A stretch of DNA of 64,000 nucleotides from contig DDTF01000039.1 in NCBI GenBank assembly GCA_002345965.1, forward strand, positions 269 through 64,268, given 5' to 3'. A program made the translations under genes and the position numbers. The DNA is from Flammeovirgaceae bacterium UBA2371 (GTDB lineage: Bacteria; Bacteroidota; Bacteroidia; Cytophagales; Cyclobacteriaceae). The notes beneath the pieces are model-generated. The model worked only from the letters and a program-made list of their open reading frames with translations. It was not told where the DNA came from and searched no databases. Of the stretch, positions 1 to 8,124 are shown one piece after another. Within the stretch, counting starts at the first letter, position 1; the number at the start of each line of letters is the position of its first letter.

Positions 1-561
1 GTCTTTGATATCCAGTCTAGGATTTTTTGCCAGCGAACTTCGGGTCGAGCATACCGGAACCACTTCATCGGTAAGAAAATGCTGACTCTTAACCTGACCA
101 ATTTTACTTCTCCCCTCCACAATGCCCAGATCTATTTCTTTACTTTTAAGTGCCATCAATACACTTTCACTGTTTCGATTAAATAAGCTGATCTTTACAT
201 CCGGATATTTTTTTCTGAATCCGGAAAGTACAGGAGGCACAATGTACAAGGCCACTGTAGTGCTTGCGCCAAGTCTTAAATCTCCCTTTATTTGAGAAGG
301 TTCTCGAAAAGTATTGAGTTCCAGTTCAAGCTGTTTTTCCAATTCCTGACCTCGAATAATAAAGTCAAATAAAATTGCTCCTTCTTCTGTAAGCGTAATG
401 GAATTTCCTTTTCTCTCAAACAAGCTGGTCTTATACTCCTCTTCCAGCAAACGGATATGTTTACTGATTGCAGGCTGGCTAATAAATAAAGTTTGACTCG
501 CCTTGGTAAAGCTCAGTTGTTGCGCTACCTCAAAAAATACTTTATGTTTAAAGGAAATCAT
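1..561 (-). CDS. LysR-family transcriptional regulator (C-terminus cut off by window edge)
   Basis: The complement reads from an ATG at 561 without a stop to base 1, giving 187 residues. The start MISFKHKVFFEVAQQLSFTK and the following SQPAISKHI segment form the LysR winged helix-turn-helix (residues 1-60). From about residue 88 (GDLRLGASTTVALYIVPP) the type 2 periplasmic-binding effector domain begins. Roughly 100 C-terminal residues lie outside the window, so the effector cannot be predicted. It is divergent from the exonuclease-RNase R pair, with an inverted repeat at 581-596 that could be its own operator. The family assignment is firm; the target genes are unknown. Confidence 0.93.
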   Translation of the reverse strand, partial: MISFKHKVFFEVAQQLSFTKASQTLFISQPAISKHIRLLEEEYKTSLFERKGNSITLTEEGAILFDFIIRGQELEKQLELELNTFREPSQIKGDLRLGASTTVALYIVPPVLSGFRKKYPDVKISLFNRNSESVLMALKSKEIDLGIVEGRSKIGQVKSQHFLTDEVVPVCSTRSSLAKNPRLDIKD

Positions 562-580
562 GGTTGAGAAAAACTGTAAT

Positions 581-596
581 ATTTGACATTACAAAT
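581..596. promoter_or_regulatory. Inverted repeat, candidate LysR operator
   Basis: ATTTG-N6-CAAAT is a perfect dyad about 20 bp upstream of the LysR start codon, in the divergent region shared with the exonuclease gene. LysR proteins usually bind dyads of this size near their own promoters. The assignment rests on position and symmetry only. Confidence 0.4.
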
Positions 597-662
597 AAAA
601 GGATAATAATTTCAGGATACACAAATACAGTTTGATAACACGGATTAGCGTAACTTACAGCC

Positions 663-1394
663 ATGAATGCCGAGTTAAAAGATATCCTTTTTCTAGATAT
701 TGAAACTGTTGCGATCTCAGAAAATTATAAGCAATTGGATGATCGCCTGAAAGTACAGTGGGCAAGAAAAGCCGGTTTCCTAAAGAAAGATTCAAACCAA
801 ACCGATGAGGAGCTATTCCATCTCAGGGCAGGCATCTATGCCGAATTTGGGAAAATAGTCTCCATTGCCATTGGGATGTTTACTGAAAATGAAAAGGGAG
901 AATTAGGATTAAAGACCAAATACTTTACCTCCCACGATGAAAAGAAATTGTTGATTGAATTCAAGCAACTACTTGAGAAACTGGGGCCAGCTGTAAGGAT
1001 GTGTGCACACAATGGAAAAGAATTCGATTTCCCCTATATGAGTAGGAGGATGTTAATTAACGGTATAACACTGCCAGAGGCTTTAAATCTCACCGGCAAA
1101 AAGCCATGGGACATACTTCATCTTGATACACTTGAGCTATGGAAATTTGGTGATTACAAGCATTACACTTCCCTGGATCTTTTGGCCGCTATCTTTAACA
1201 TTCCCTCCAGCAAAGGTGTTATGGATGGCAGTCAGGTCAATGAAGTCTATTATAAAGAAAAAGATTTAGCCAAAATTTCAGATTACTGCGTTGGTGATGT
1301 TATTGCTGTAGCCCAGCTATACCTGAGATTGAAAGGGCTTCCCTTAATGCCCGAACAAAATATTAAACACGCGAATGAGCAAGAAAAAATTTAA
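663..1394 (+). CDS. Predicted 3'-5' exonuclease, PolB-like (DnaQ fold)
   Basis: A 243-residue protein with the three exonuclease motifs of the DnaQ/RNase H fold: ExoI FLDIET (Asp12 and Glu14), ExoII AHNGKEFDFPYM (about 119-130) and ExoIII YCVGDVIAVAQLYL near the C-terminus. It matches the family of stand-alone PolB-type exonucleases (DNA_pol_B_exo2), presumed to trim single-stranded DNA or RNA 3' ends using two metal ions. Its end overlaps the RNase R start by 20 bp, which implies co-transcription and probably coupled translation of two 3'-5' nucleases. The substrate is not known. Confidence 0.85.
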   Translation: MNAELKDILFLDIETVAISENYKQLDDRLKVQWARKAGFLKKDSNQTDEELFHLRAGIYAEFGKIVSIAIGMFTENEKGELGLKTKYFTSHDEKKLLIEFKQLLEKLGPAVRMCAHNGKEFDFPYMSRRMLINGITLPEALNLTGKKPWDILHLDTLELWKFGDYKHYTSLDLLAAIFNIPSSKGVMDGSQVNEVYYKEKDLAKISDYCVGDVIAVAQLYLRLKGLPLMPEQNIKHANEQEKI

Positions 1395-3522
1395 GAAGAT
1401 TAAAGACAAGAAAGATAGAAAAGAGAAGAGTAGTGTCTACTCTTCTATCCTGGCCCTGTTGGAAGAAATGGTAGGTAAGGCGTACAGTACAAAACAGATT
1501 ACCAAAAAGCTGGGCATAAAAAAGAAAACACTAATTACTGATCTTTACCGGATTCTGGATCAGCTGGAAGAAGAAGGAAAGATTCAACAACTTGGCAATG
1601 GCACATACCGTAGTGCAAAAGAATCCGTTGCGCTTACCGGTGTAGTTGATCATGTAAATCCACGGTTTGCTTATGTGGTCGTTGAGGGAGAAGAAAAAGA
1701 TATATATGTAAAATCCCGCGATCTCGGATCTGCAATTCACGGAGATATCGTGGAGATAAGTATTTTCTCCACAAGAAAAGGAGCGAGTCCTGAAGGAAAA
1801 GTAACGAAGGTAATTCAAAGAAGTCGAAATCGTTTTGTAGGTAGAATTGAAGTTTCTCCCAACTTCTCATTCATCGTGCCCGATTTCAAAAAAATCTACC
1901 AGGATTTTTTTGTTCATCAAGAGCACATCAACAATGCTGAGACCAACGATAAAGTAGTCTTTGAAGTGACCAAGTGGGCTATGCCCGACCGCAATCCTGA
2001 GGCTAAAGTTATTGAGATCCTGGGTAAGACCGGTGAAAACGAAGCTGAGATTCATTCCATCATGGCGGAGTTCGACCTTCCCTTTCGGTTTGACCCGGTA
2101 GTGCTTAAAGAATCTGAAAACATCAAAGATGAAATTTCTAAAGATGAAATAGAAAAAAGAAGAGACTTCAGAGATGTGCTTACGTTTACCATTGATCCAG
2201 AAGATGCCAAGGACTTCGATGATGCCATTTCATTTCGACAACTTGAAAACGGTCATTATGAAATTGGTGTTCATATTGCCGATGTTACCCATTATGTGCA
2301 ACCTGGAACTACCCTGGACAAGGATGCTTTTGACAGAGCCACTTCAGTGTATCTGGTAGATCGAACAGTGCCCATGCTTCCGGAGAGATTATCCAACCAG
2401 CTTTGTTCACTTCGCCCAAATGAAGACAAACTTACTTTTTGTGCTTTGTTTGAAATGGATGACAAAGCAAAAATTTATAATGAATGGTTTGGAAGGACTA
2501 TTATCCATTCAGATCAGCGATTTGCCTACGAACAAGCTCAGGAATTAATTGAGGGTGGTGAGGGTAAATTGGCCAAAGAACTTCAGTTACTCAATCACCT
2601 TGCCTTGAAATTGCGAAAAGATCGATTTGCAAAAGGCGCTGTTAACTTTGAAACCACAGAGGTAAAATTCAAGCTGGATGAAAAAGGGAAACCTTTAGAG
2701 GTTGTTACTAAAGTAAGAAAGGATGCTCATAAATTGATTGAGGAGTTTATGCTGCTGGCCAATAAAGCAGTGGCTACCTATGTTTTTAGAATGAAGAAAG
2801 GTGAAGACAAGAATACGTTTGTATACAGAACGCATGACCATCCCAATCCGGAAAAGGTGATGGACTTTGCCCAATTCGCCAAACAGTTTGGTCATAAGGT
2901 AAACATCGAAGAGGCGGCTGTTTCTCGTTCATTGAATCAGCTAATGAGTGAAATTGAAGGTAAACCGGAGCAAAACGTATTGCAGCAACTGGCTGTACGT
3001 GCGATGGCCAAAGCAAAATATACTACAGACGCCAAAGGTCATTTCGGTTTGGCATTCCCTCATTATACACATTTTACCTCTCCCATCAGGCGTTATCCTG
3101 ATATGATGGTTCATCGATTGTTGCAATATTACCTTGATGGTGGCAAATCGGTAAACAAGAAAGATTATGAAGAGAAGTGTGTGCACTCTTCTGAACGTGA
3201 AAAAAGAGCAGCAGATGCAGAACGTGCTTCCATCAAATACAAGCAGGTAGAGTTTATGAGCATGGCCACCGATAAAGTATACGAAGGTATTATTACCGGT
3301 GTCACTGACTTTGGCGTATTCATTGAAATCATCGAAACCAAATGTGAAGGAATGGCTCGCCTGGCAGACATGAAAGACGACTTCTATGAATTTGATGAAC
3401 GCAACTACAGAGTAATTGGCAGAAGAAGAAAAAAAATATACCGACTCGGTGACAAGGTCAATGTGAGAATTAAAAAAACAGACATTGACAGAAGGCTAAT
3501 TGACCTTTCAATCGAAATTTAA
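1375..3522 (+). CDS. rnr: Ribonuclease R
   Basis: A 715-residue processive 3'-5' exoribonuclease that degrades structured RNA. A Lys/Arg-rich N-terminus with a winged-helix region (about 1-75) is followed by cold-shock OB folds (about 80-230), the RNB catalytic domain with TIDPEDAKDFDDAIS carrying the metal-binding Asp cluster (about 272-286), and a C-terminal S1 domain (GIITGVTDFGVFIEI). The length is normal for bacterial RNase R. The start ATG at 1375 lies inside the upstream exonuclease gene. RNase R takes part in rRNA quality control and mRNA turnover. Confidence 0.96.
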   Translation: MSKKKFKKIKDKKDRKEKSSVYSSILALLEEMVGKAYSTKQITKKLGIKKKTLITDLYRILDQLEEEGKIQQLGNGTYRSAKESVALTGVVDHVNPRFAYVVVEGEEKDIYVKSRDLGSAIHGDIVEISIFSTRKGASPEGKVTKVIQRSRNRFVGRIEVSPNFSFIVPDFKKIYQDFFVHQEHINNAETNDKVVFEVTKWAMPDRNPEAKVIEILGKTGENEAEIHSIMAEFDLPFRFDPVVLKESENIKDEISKDEIEKRRDFRDVLTFTIDPEDAKDFDDAISFRQLENGHYEIGVHIADVTHYVQPGTTLDKDAFDRATSVYLVDRTVPMLPERLSNQLCSLRPNEDKLTFCALFEMDDKAKIYNEWFGRTIIHSDQRFAYEQAQELIEGGEGKLAKELQLLNHLALKLRKDRFAKGAVNFETTEVKFKLDEKGKPLEVVTKVRKDAHKLIEEFMLLANKAVATYVFRMKKGEDKNTFVYRTHDHPNPEKVMDFAQFAKQFGHKVNIEEAAVSRSLNQLMSEIEGKPEQNVLQQLAVRAMAKAKYTTDAKGHFGLAFPHYTHFTSPIRRYPDMMVHRLLQYYLDGGKSVNKKDYEEKCVHSSEREKRAADAERASIKYKQVEFMSMATDKVYEGIITGVTDFGVFIEIIETKCEGMARLADMKDDFYEFDERNYRVIGRRRKKIYRLGDKVNVRIKKTDIDRRLIDLSIEI

Positions 3523-3540
3523 TACTACTCTCTTATTGGA

Positions 3541-4509
3541 ATGAACAATCGTTATCTCCCCTGGATAGAAGCAGAAATTAAAAAACAAAAATTTGGTTCA
3601 GCTCCCTCTTCCCTTTATGATCCTATCCGTTACATCATGAGCTTAGGAGGCAAACGGCTAAGGCCTTTGTTAGCGCTGCTTTCCTATTCGCTGTATCGCA
3701 ATGATACAAAACGCATTGTCCCACTTGCTACAGCGGTTGAAGCCTTTCATAATTTTACACTGCTACATGACGACATTATGGACAAGGCTCCCTTGAGAAG
3801 AGGTGAGAAAACGGTACACGAAAAATGGAATATCAACACAGCCATTCTTGCAGGTGATGTAATGCTGGTCAAAGTCTATGATCAGCTGCTAAAGGTAGAA
3901 AAGGAACTACTCAGGGAGGTGCTCTCCAAATTCAACGCCTGTGCCGCTGAAGTATGTGAAGGGCAACAGTGGGATATGGAATTTGAAACCATGAAAACGG
4001 TAACTGAAGAGCAGTACATCAAAATGATACGCCAAAAAACTGCCGTATTACTTGGCTTTAGTATGGAGTTGGGGGCAATGCTTGCACATGCTCCTGTTAA
4101 AGACCAAAAAGCGCTGCGCAATTTTGGAGTAGATATTGGTATTGGGTTTCAGCTAAAAGATGATTGGTTGGATGTTTTTGGAGATGGTGAAAAATTTGGA
4201 AAACAGGTAGGAGGAGATATAATCGCCAACAAAAAGACTTTCCTCCTCATTACCGCCCTCACACATGCAAAGAGCAAAGACAAAAAAGAACTCAATGAAT
4301 GGATTTCCGCAACGCGATTTAATAAATTGAAAAAAGTAAAAGCGATTACTGCCATTTATGAACGATTAGAGATAAGTGCTCACACGGAAAAAAGAATTAA
4401 CTTCTATTTTAAACGTGGCTTGTCTCAACTTGAAAAGCTAGATGTGTCTGAAGAAAAAAAGAGTGCACTAAAAGATTATACATTAAACCTCATCGATCGG
4501 ATCACCTAA
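3541..4509 (+). CDS. Polyprenyl diphosphate synthase family protein
   Basis: A 322-residue trans-isoprenyl diphosphate synthase. It has the first Asp-rich motif LHDDIMD followed by APLRRG, and the second motif GFQLKDDWLD, which bind the Mg-diphosphate of the allylic substrate. GGKRLRPLL near residue 37 binds isopentenyl diphosphate. It condenses isopentenyl diphosphate onto an allylic primer; product length (farnesyl, geranylgeranyl or longer) cannot be read with confidence from the sequence. It lies 18 bp after rnr, and its stop codon overlaps the next ATG by one base (TAATG). Its product could feed menaquinone synthesis, UppS or the UbiA enzyme at 44.6 kb; that link is inference. Confidence 0.92.
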   Translation: MNNRYLPWIEAEIKKQKFGSAPSSLYDPIRYIMSLGGKRLRPLLALLSYSLYRNDTKRIVPLATAVEAFHNFTLLHDDIMDKAPLRRGEKTVHEKWNINTAILAGDVMLVKVYDQLLKVEKELLREVLSKFNACAAEVCEGQQWDMEFETMKTVTEEQYIKMIRQKTAVLLGFSMELGAMLAHAPVKDQKALRNFGVDIGIGFQLKDDWLDVFGDGEKFGKQVGGDIIANKKTFLLITALTHAKSKDKKELNEWISATRFNKLKKVKAITAIYERLEISAHTEKRINFYFKRGLSQLEKLDVSEEKKSALKDYTLNLIDRIT

Positions 4510-5078
4510 TGAGTCAATACGAATCAAACTTACCCATACCCAAATCTTTTTTTAATTCGGAAACCAAAGAGCCCTTCACCACCTGCATGATGTGCAATGA
4601 ATCGCTTGCAGACAAACAATATATGGTGGAAAAGGCCATCAAAAACTATCCTGCTTTGGGTACTCAGGAAATTATTTTTGAGTATGCAATGTGTCTTTCA
4701 TGTGCAGGAAAAATGCATTTGGAGCTTTCGGAAGAGTCGCGTGAACGAATAGAGGCTTATATGAAAGAGCATTTGCAAAACAGAGTACAGGAGCAGAACA
4801 GCAATCCGGATTTTGATTTTCAACAATCACTTTCACAATGCATTGTAGCTAAAACTGATGTAAGCCATTCCGCTGAATATTCGATTTACGCCATGTGCAA
4901 CGGATCCGACATGACCATTAATGGTTTTCCGTATGCATTGAGTGGTGAAATTCAGGATGAAATCATGCAACTCCTTTCCGCAAAGAGTCTCGAAATATTA
5001 GATGACTTTATTGGAAACCATTTTAGCGGACCTCCGGAGGTAAGGGAAATATTGAGAAAACGCCCCGTGCTTATTTAG
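4509..5078 (+). CDS. Conserved hypothetical protein with two CxxC pairs
   Basis: A 189-residue cytoplasmic protein with no signal peptide. Cys26-Met-Met-Cys29 and Cys62-Leu-Ser-Cys65 are spaced as in a zinc ribbon. The C-terminal half is acidic and mixed helical, with no motif I recognise. It is coupled to the prenyl synthase by a one-base stop/start overlap, and converges on the lipoprotein gene with an 8-bp overlap of coding ends. I cannot assign a function; a zinc-binding structural or regulatory role is the only supported guess. Confidence 0.8.
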   Translation: MSQYESNLPIPKSFFNSETKEPFTTCMMCNESLADKQYMVEKAIKNYPALGTQEIIFEYAMCLSCAGKMHLELSEESRERIEAYMKEHLQNRVQEQNSNPDFDFQQSLSQCIVAKTDVSHSAEYSIYAMCNGSDMTINGFPYALSGEIQDEIMQLLSAKSLEILDDFIGNHFSGPPEVREILRKRPVLI

Positions 5079-5952
5079 CTCTCTTATAGAAATAAAGTTT
5101 TGCTTTTTCATTGTCCACGCTTTCGCTCAAAGTATAAAACCCATCACCATCCAATGTCCATGCAATGGACTCCCCCTGTGGTTCTCGTTTGTAATTGAGT
5201 AATACTGGCTCGGTCATTAAAATTTGCTGGATGGAAAGGCTATCCGGCCTGTTCCAATAGTATATTTCATCATACGACTTTATCAATATTTCTCTGGCGT
5301 TGGCAGTAAAATCAACTGCGACAACATTATGAAATGGTAGCACTCCTATTTTATTTGGCACTATTGTGTCATTAGGTATTAGCGCTGAGGCCGAAACATA
5401 GTAAAGGTTAACTTGCTCTTCCCTCTTTGAAATCATGTAAAGGTCACCGGTACTCTCATCAATGGTGATCGACTCCATATCTCGTTTACCATCCGGCAAA
5501 CTGATCACTAGGGTGTCGTACTTATCAAGGGTTATCTTTTTGTCTTTATTGAATACAGGCTCTGCTAACCTGTATAAATATTTATAATCATACTTCGCGT
5601 CATTGTCTCCAATTTCTCCAACGTACAAGTATTTAGTGTCTTCGTTGGCACCAGGGCCAATAGTAATGTCTTCCCAATCACGATTGTGTGCTTTTTCTAA
5701 CTTACAAACCATCACAATCTCTCCCTTGCCATTGATTAGAAATATCTCTGCTGGATTGCCACTGTCATTTACAGTCCACAAATAATCAGGGTTGGCATAA
5801 CTTGCTACCAGGCCTGAAGCTTCTTCCAAGTCAAAAGATACCTTTCCCCTGATTAAGCCTTTTTCGAAAAGGGTAGATCTGGACTCCTGCTGTGAACAAC
5901 CGATTACAGGAAACAGCAAGCATACCAAAGCATATTTCGCAAATGAATTCAT
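5071..5952 (-). CDS. Lipoprotein, predicted beta-propeller-like
   Basis: A 293-residue protein with a lipoprotein signal (VIGC, Cys19 as the lipidated residue). The mature part has repeated segments such as DYLWTVNDSGNPAEIFLINGKGE, KYLYVGEIGDN and DLYMISKREEQVNLYYV, typical of beta-propeller blades seen in SdiA-regulated and related secreted proteins. No catalytic residues stand out. It is probably anchored to a cell-envelope membrane. It is convergent with the zinc-ribbon orphan (8-bp overlap) and divergent from the pseudouridine synthase. Confidence 0.82.
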   Translation of the reverse strand: MNSFAKYALVCLLFPVIGCSQQESRSTLFEKGLIRGKVSFDLEEASGLVASYANPDYLWTVNDSGNPAEIFLINGKGEIVMVCKLEKAHNRDWEDITIGPGANEDTKYLYVGEIGDNDAKYDYKYLYRLAEPVFNKDKKITLDKYDTLVISLPDGKRDMESITIDESTGDLYMISKREEQVNLYYVSASALIPNDTIVPNKIGVLPFHNVVAVDFTANAREILIKSYDEIYYWNRPDSLSIQQILMTEPVLLNYKREPQGESIAWTLDGDGFYTLSESVDNEKAKLYFYKRAK

Positions 5953-6075
5953 CGCAGAAAATCGTTACGTTTTACCTAACGGAGTAAAAATAGGTTCAAA
6001 TATTCAACTATTCTATAGTGCTTACGCTGTTAGTTAATATCTGGCGACTATTCGGTCTCCTCAAAATGATTTCTC

Positions 6076-6103
6076 TTGCATTTCTTTTGATTGTGTACTT
6101 TTG
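6076..6103 (+). promoter_or_regulatory. Bacteroidota-type promoter for the RluA-family gene
   Basis: TTG at 6076-6078, 17 bp spacer, TACTTTTG at 6096-6103, which fits the TTG...TAnnTTTG pattern used by the primary sigma factor in this phylum. The box ends only 4 bp before the ATG at 6108, so the transcript would begin at or next to the start codon. Confidence 0.6.
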
Positions 6104-6107
6104 CCTC

Positions 6108-7139
6108 ATGGAACAGATGGATAATTTCGAAGATGATGCAGACGATGAATTATTTGAGCACTATCGTATTGTTGCAGACCCAAGGCAAAGTCTGATCCGT
6201 ATTGACAAATTTTTAAGTACACGTCTTCCCAATGTTACCCGCAGCAAACTGCAAGACGGTATTCATGGAGGCTTTGTCAAGGTGAATGACAATACCATTA
6301 AACCCAATTACAGAGTACGTCCCCACGATGTCATTACCATTTCTCTTCCAGAACCTCCGAGGGACACTGAAGTTAAACCTGAAAACATACCACTCAATAT
6401 TGTATATGAAGATGAACACTTACTGGTGGTGAATAAACCCGCTGGAATGGTAGTGCATCCTGCTTTTCAGAATTGGAGTGGCACGCTGGTCAATGCATTG
6501 ACTTATCATTTTCAAAGTCTTCCGGAAATGCCTGGAAACGAAGGTCGGCCCGGTCTTGTTCACCGAATCGATAAGGATACTTCAGGGCTTTTGGTGATTG
6601 CCAAATCAGAAAAAGCCATTACAGGTTTGGCCAAACAGTTTTATGATCATAGTATAGAAAGAACTTATTGGGCGTTGGTTTGGGGCGAGCCCAATCCTGA
6701 GCAAGGCACCATTGATGTTAATGTGGGTAGAAGTCTAAAAGATAGAAGAATCACCACAGCTTTTCCAAATGCAGACTTTGGCCGCACAGCCATCACGCAT
6801 TACAAGACTTTAAAAACACTAAGGTATGTGAGCCTTATCGAATGTAAACTGGAAACAGGTCGAACCCATCAAATCCGTGCTCATTTAAAATACCTTGGGT
6901 ATCCATTATTTAACGATGCCACTTATGGAGGAAATGAGATTGTTAAAGGAACAGTATTTTCTAAATACCGTCAATTCGTAGACAACTGTTTTAAGATTAT
7001 GCCTCGCCAGGCCCTTCATGCTAAGACGCTGGGATTTATACATCCCATTACAAAAGAAAGATTAGAGTTCGATTCAGAGCTTCCCGATGATTTTAAAGGC
7101 GTTATCGAGAAATGGGAGCATTATGTAAAATACAATTAA
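6108..7139 (+). CDS. RluA-family pseudouridine synthase (RluD-like)
   Basis: A 343-residue enzyme that isomerises uridines in rRNA. An S4 RNA-binding domain (RIDKFLSTRLPNVTRSKLQDGI, about 25-85) precedes the catalytic domain with GLVHRIDKDTSGLLVIAKS, where the Asp in HRIDKDTSG is the nucleophile, and the ETGRTHQIRAHL motif. The frame stays open upstream to 6018, but that stretch holds a consensus -7 box (6096-6103) and encodes an unlikely hydrophobic leader, so I start at ATG 6108. Length and the S4 domain favour RluD or RluC-type substrates. Its stop codon interlocks with that of the convergent DUF6624 gene. Confidence 0.93.
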   Translation: MEQMDNFEDDADDELFEHYRIVADPRQSLIRIDKFLSTRLPNVTRSKLQDGIHGGFVKVNDNTIKPNYRVRPHDVITISLPEPPRDTEVKPENIPLNIVYEDEHLLVVNKPAGMVVHPAFQNWSGTLVNALTYHFQSLPEMPGNEGRPGLVHRIDKDTSGLLVIAKSEKAITGLAKQFYDHSIERTYWALVWGEPNPEQGTIDVNVGRSLKDRRITTAFPNADFGRTAITHYKTLKTLRYVSLIECKLETGRTHQIRAHLKYLGYPLFNDATYGGNEIVKGTVFSKYRQFVDNCFKIMPRQALHAKTLGFIHPITKERLEFDSELPDDFKGVIEKWEHYVKYN

Positions 7140-7630
7140 TCCAGATTGGCTTTAATTTTTTTTAAGCCAACTTGTTTCCGCCTTTTATTAAGCCGTTTTG
7201 GATCTTCTACTGGAAATAACTTTCCATCGTTTTTAGATTGGGTTCCATAAAGTTGATTGTGTCCGTTGTTAACCAGTATCCTGTCTTGCATGGCAGCTAA
7301 GTCTGATCGGTTGGACTCTCCCTTGTTTACGGATGCTTCCAACAATGGATAAAACTTTTCACGAACGCGATTGTCCTCAGCATGTTGAATAACAATAAAT
7401 AGTGTTGAGTTGGCTGTCTCACCAATTTCTGATTTACCCAACCATCCGTAGGTTGAGATGATATTTTCTACTTTGTTTAAAGCCAATGAATCGAATTCAG
7501 AAATTACTGAGTTTAGTGAATCCATTTGATGGGATGCATACCCAAACCTCTTGATGATTGGCATTACATTTTGTCTCAATCGAAGGGATGAAATGTTTAT
7601 TTGTTCCAATTCTTTTTTTATGCTATCCAA
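7136..7630 (-). CDS. DUF6624-family protein, probably exported; start codon uncertain
   Basis: At least 164 residues with HAEDNRVREKFYPLLE and the C-terminal HNQLYGTQ motif, which I recognise as the DUF6624 signature; function unknown. The first standard start is TTG at 7630, but the frame stays open upstream to about 7710 and encodes ISSIILLFGICHAVAHA, a convincing signal peptide with an AHA cleavage site just before QYLDS. That stretch has no in-frame ATG, GTG or TTG; ATA, ATT and CTG codons are present. Real translation may begin at a non-standard codon coupled to the preceding gene, whose TAA lies at 7705-7707. The mature protein would be periplasmic. Confidence 0.75.
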   Translation of the reverse strand: MDSIKKELEQINISSLRLRQNVMPIIKRFGYASHQMDSLNSVISEFDSLALNKVENIISTYGWLGKSEIGETANSTLFIVIQHAEDNRVREKFYPLLEASVNKGESNRSDLAAMQDRILVNNGHNQLYGTQSKNDGKLFPVEDPKRLNKRRKQVGLKKIKANLD

Positions 7631-7704
7631 GTACTGTGCATGCGCAACTGCATGACAAATGCCAAAGAGTAAAATGATTGAACTTATTCTTAGCAGAATG
7701 TTTG

Positions 7705-8061
7705 TTATTGATCTACAATGTCAGAAATCTTGTATTTCTGAATGATGTAATAAAGGAAGTTAAAGGAAAGTGCGTCTCCCTCATTTTTTTCGGCTTGCTT
7801 GCTGGCTCCTTTGTTTCTGGCGGCATTGATGGCCACAGTATCGCGCTTAATAATTTGCTTAGTCTTGGTTGACTTGCTGTCGTTGAGTTCATAAATGAGA
7901 GGTTTGTCCTCATTTAGATTCAACTCCTGATAACTGGGCTCCTGAAAATGATTGTAAAGCTGACTATTCTCCTGTGCAATTGCATCATTAGGATATAAGC
8001 ATATGCAGCTAGCGGTGCATAGAACAAGGATAAACGGTAACTTGCTATTTATATCAACCAT
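7705..8061 (-). CDS. Hypothetical exported protein
   Basis: 118 residues. A signal peptide of about 30 residues (hydrophobic core FILVLCTASCICLY, likely cleavage after DAIA) is followed by a short polar, Asn/Lys-rich mature domain with no recognised motif. It directly precedes, and probably is co-transcribed with, the DUF6624 gene. A -7 box on this strand (8085-8092) lies 24 bp upstream of the ATG. No function can be proposed. Confidence 0.65.
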   Translation of the reverse strand: MVDINSKLPFILVLCTASCICLYPNDAIAQENSQLYNHFQEPSYQELNLNEDKPLIYELNDSKSTKTKQIIKRDTVAINAARNKGASKQAEKNEGDALSFNFLYYIIQKYKISDIVDQ

Positions 8062-8069
8062 ACCTTCTT

Positions 8070-8098
8070 TTGTGCCCTAAGGGGCAAAGTTAAGTTTG
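8070..8098 (+). promoter_or_regulatory. Promoter of csaA
   Basis: TTG at 8070-8072, 18 bp spacer, TAAGTTTG at 8091-8098, then 26 bp to the ATG at 8125. This is a good match to the Bacteroidota consensus. The box shares two bases with an opposite-strand box at 8085-8092, and GC-rich arms TGCCC/GGGGCA lie between the -33 and -7 elements. Confidence 0.6.
8085..8092 (-). promoter_or_regulatory. Possible -7 box for the exported-protein pair
   Basis: On the complement this reads TAACTTTG, an exact TAnnTTTG match, 24 bp from the ATG at 8061. No TTG is found at the usual -33 distance, so the call rests on the -7 box alone. Confidence 0.4.
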
Positions 8099-8124
8099 GA
8101 AGCACAAATTATGAAATTTTGATT

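Noticed and set aside
7146..7170. TTGGCTT/AAGCCAA hairpin as a terminator
   Set aside because: The T run is inside the loop rather than after the stem, and the element is within the DUF6624 coding end.
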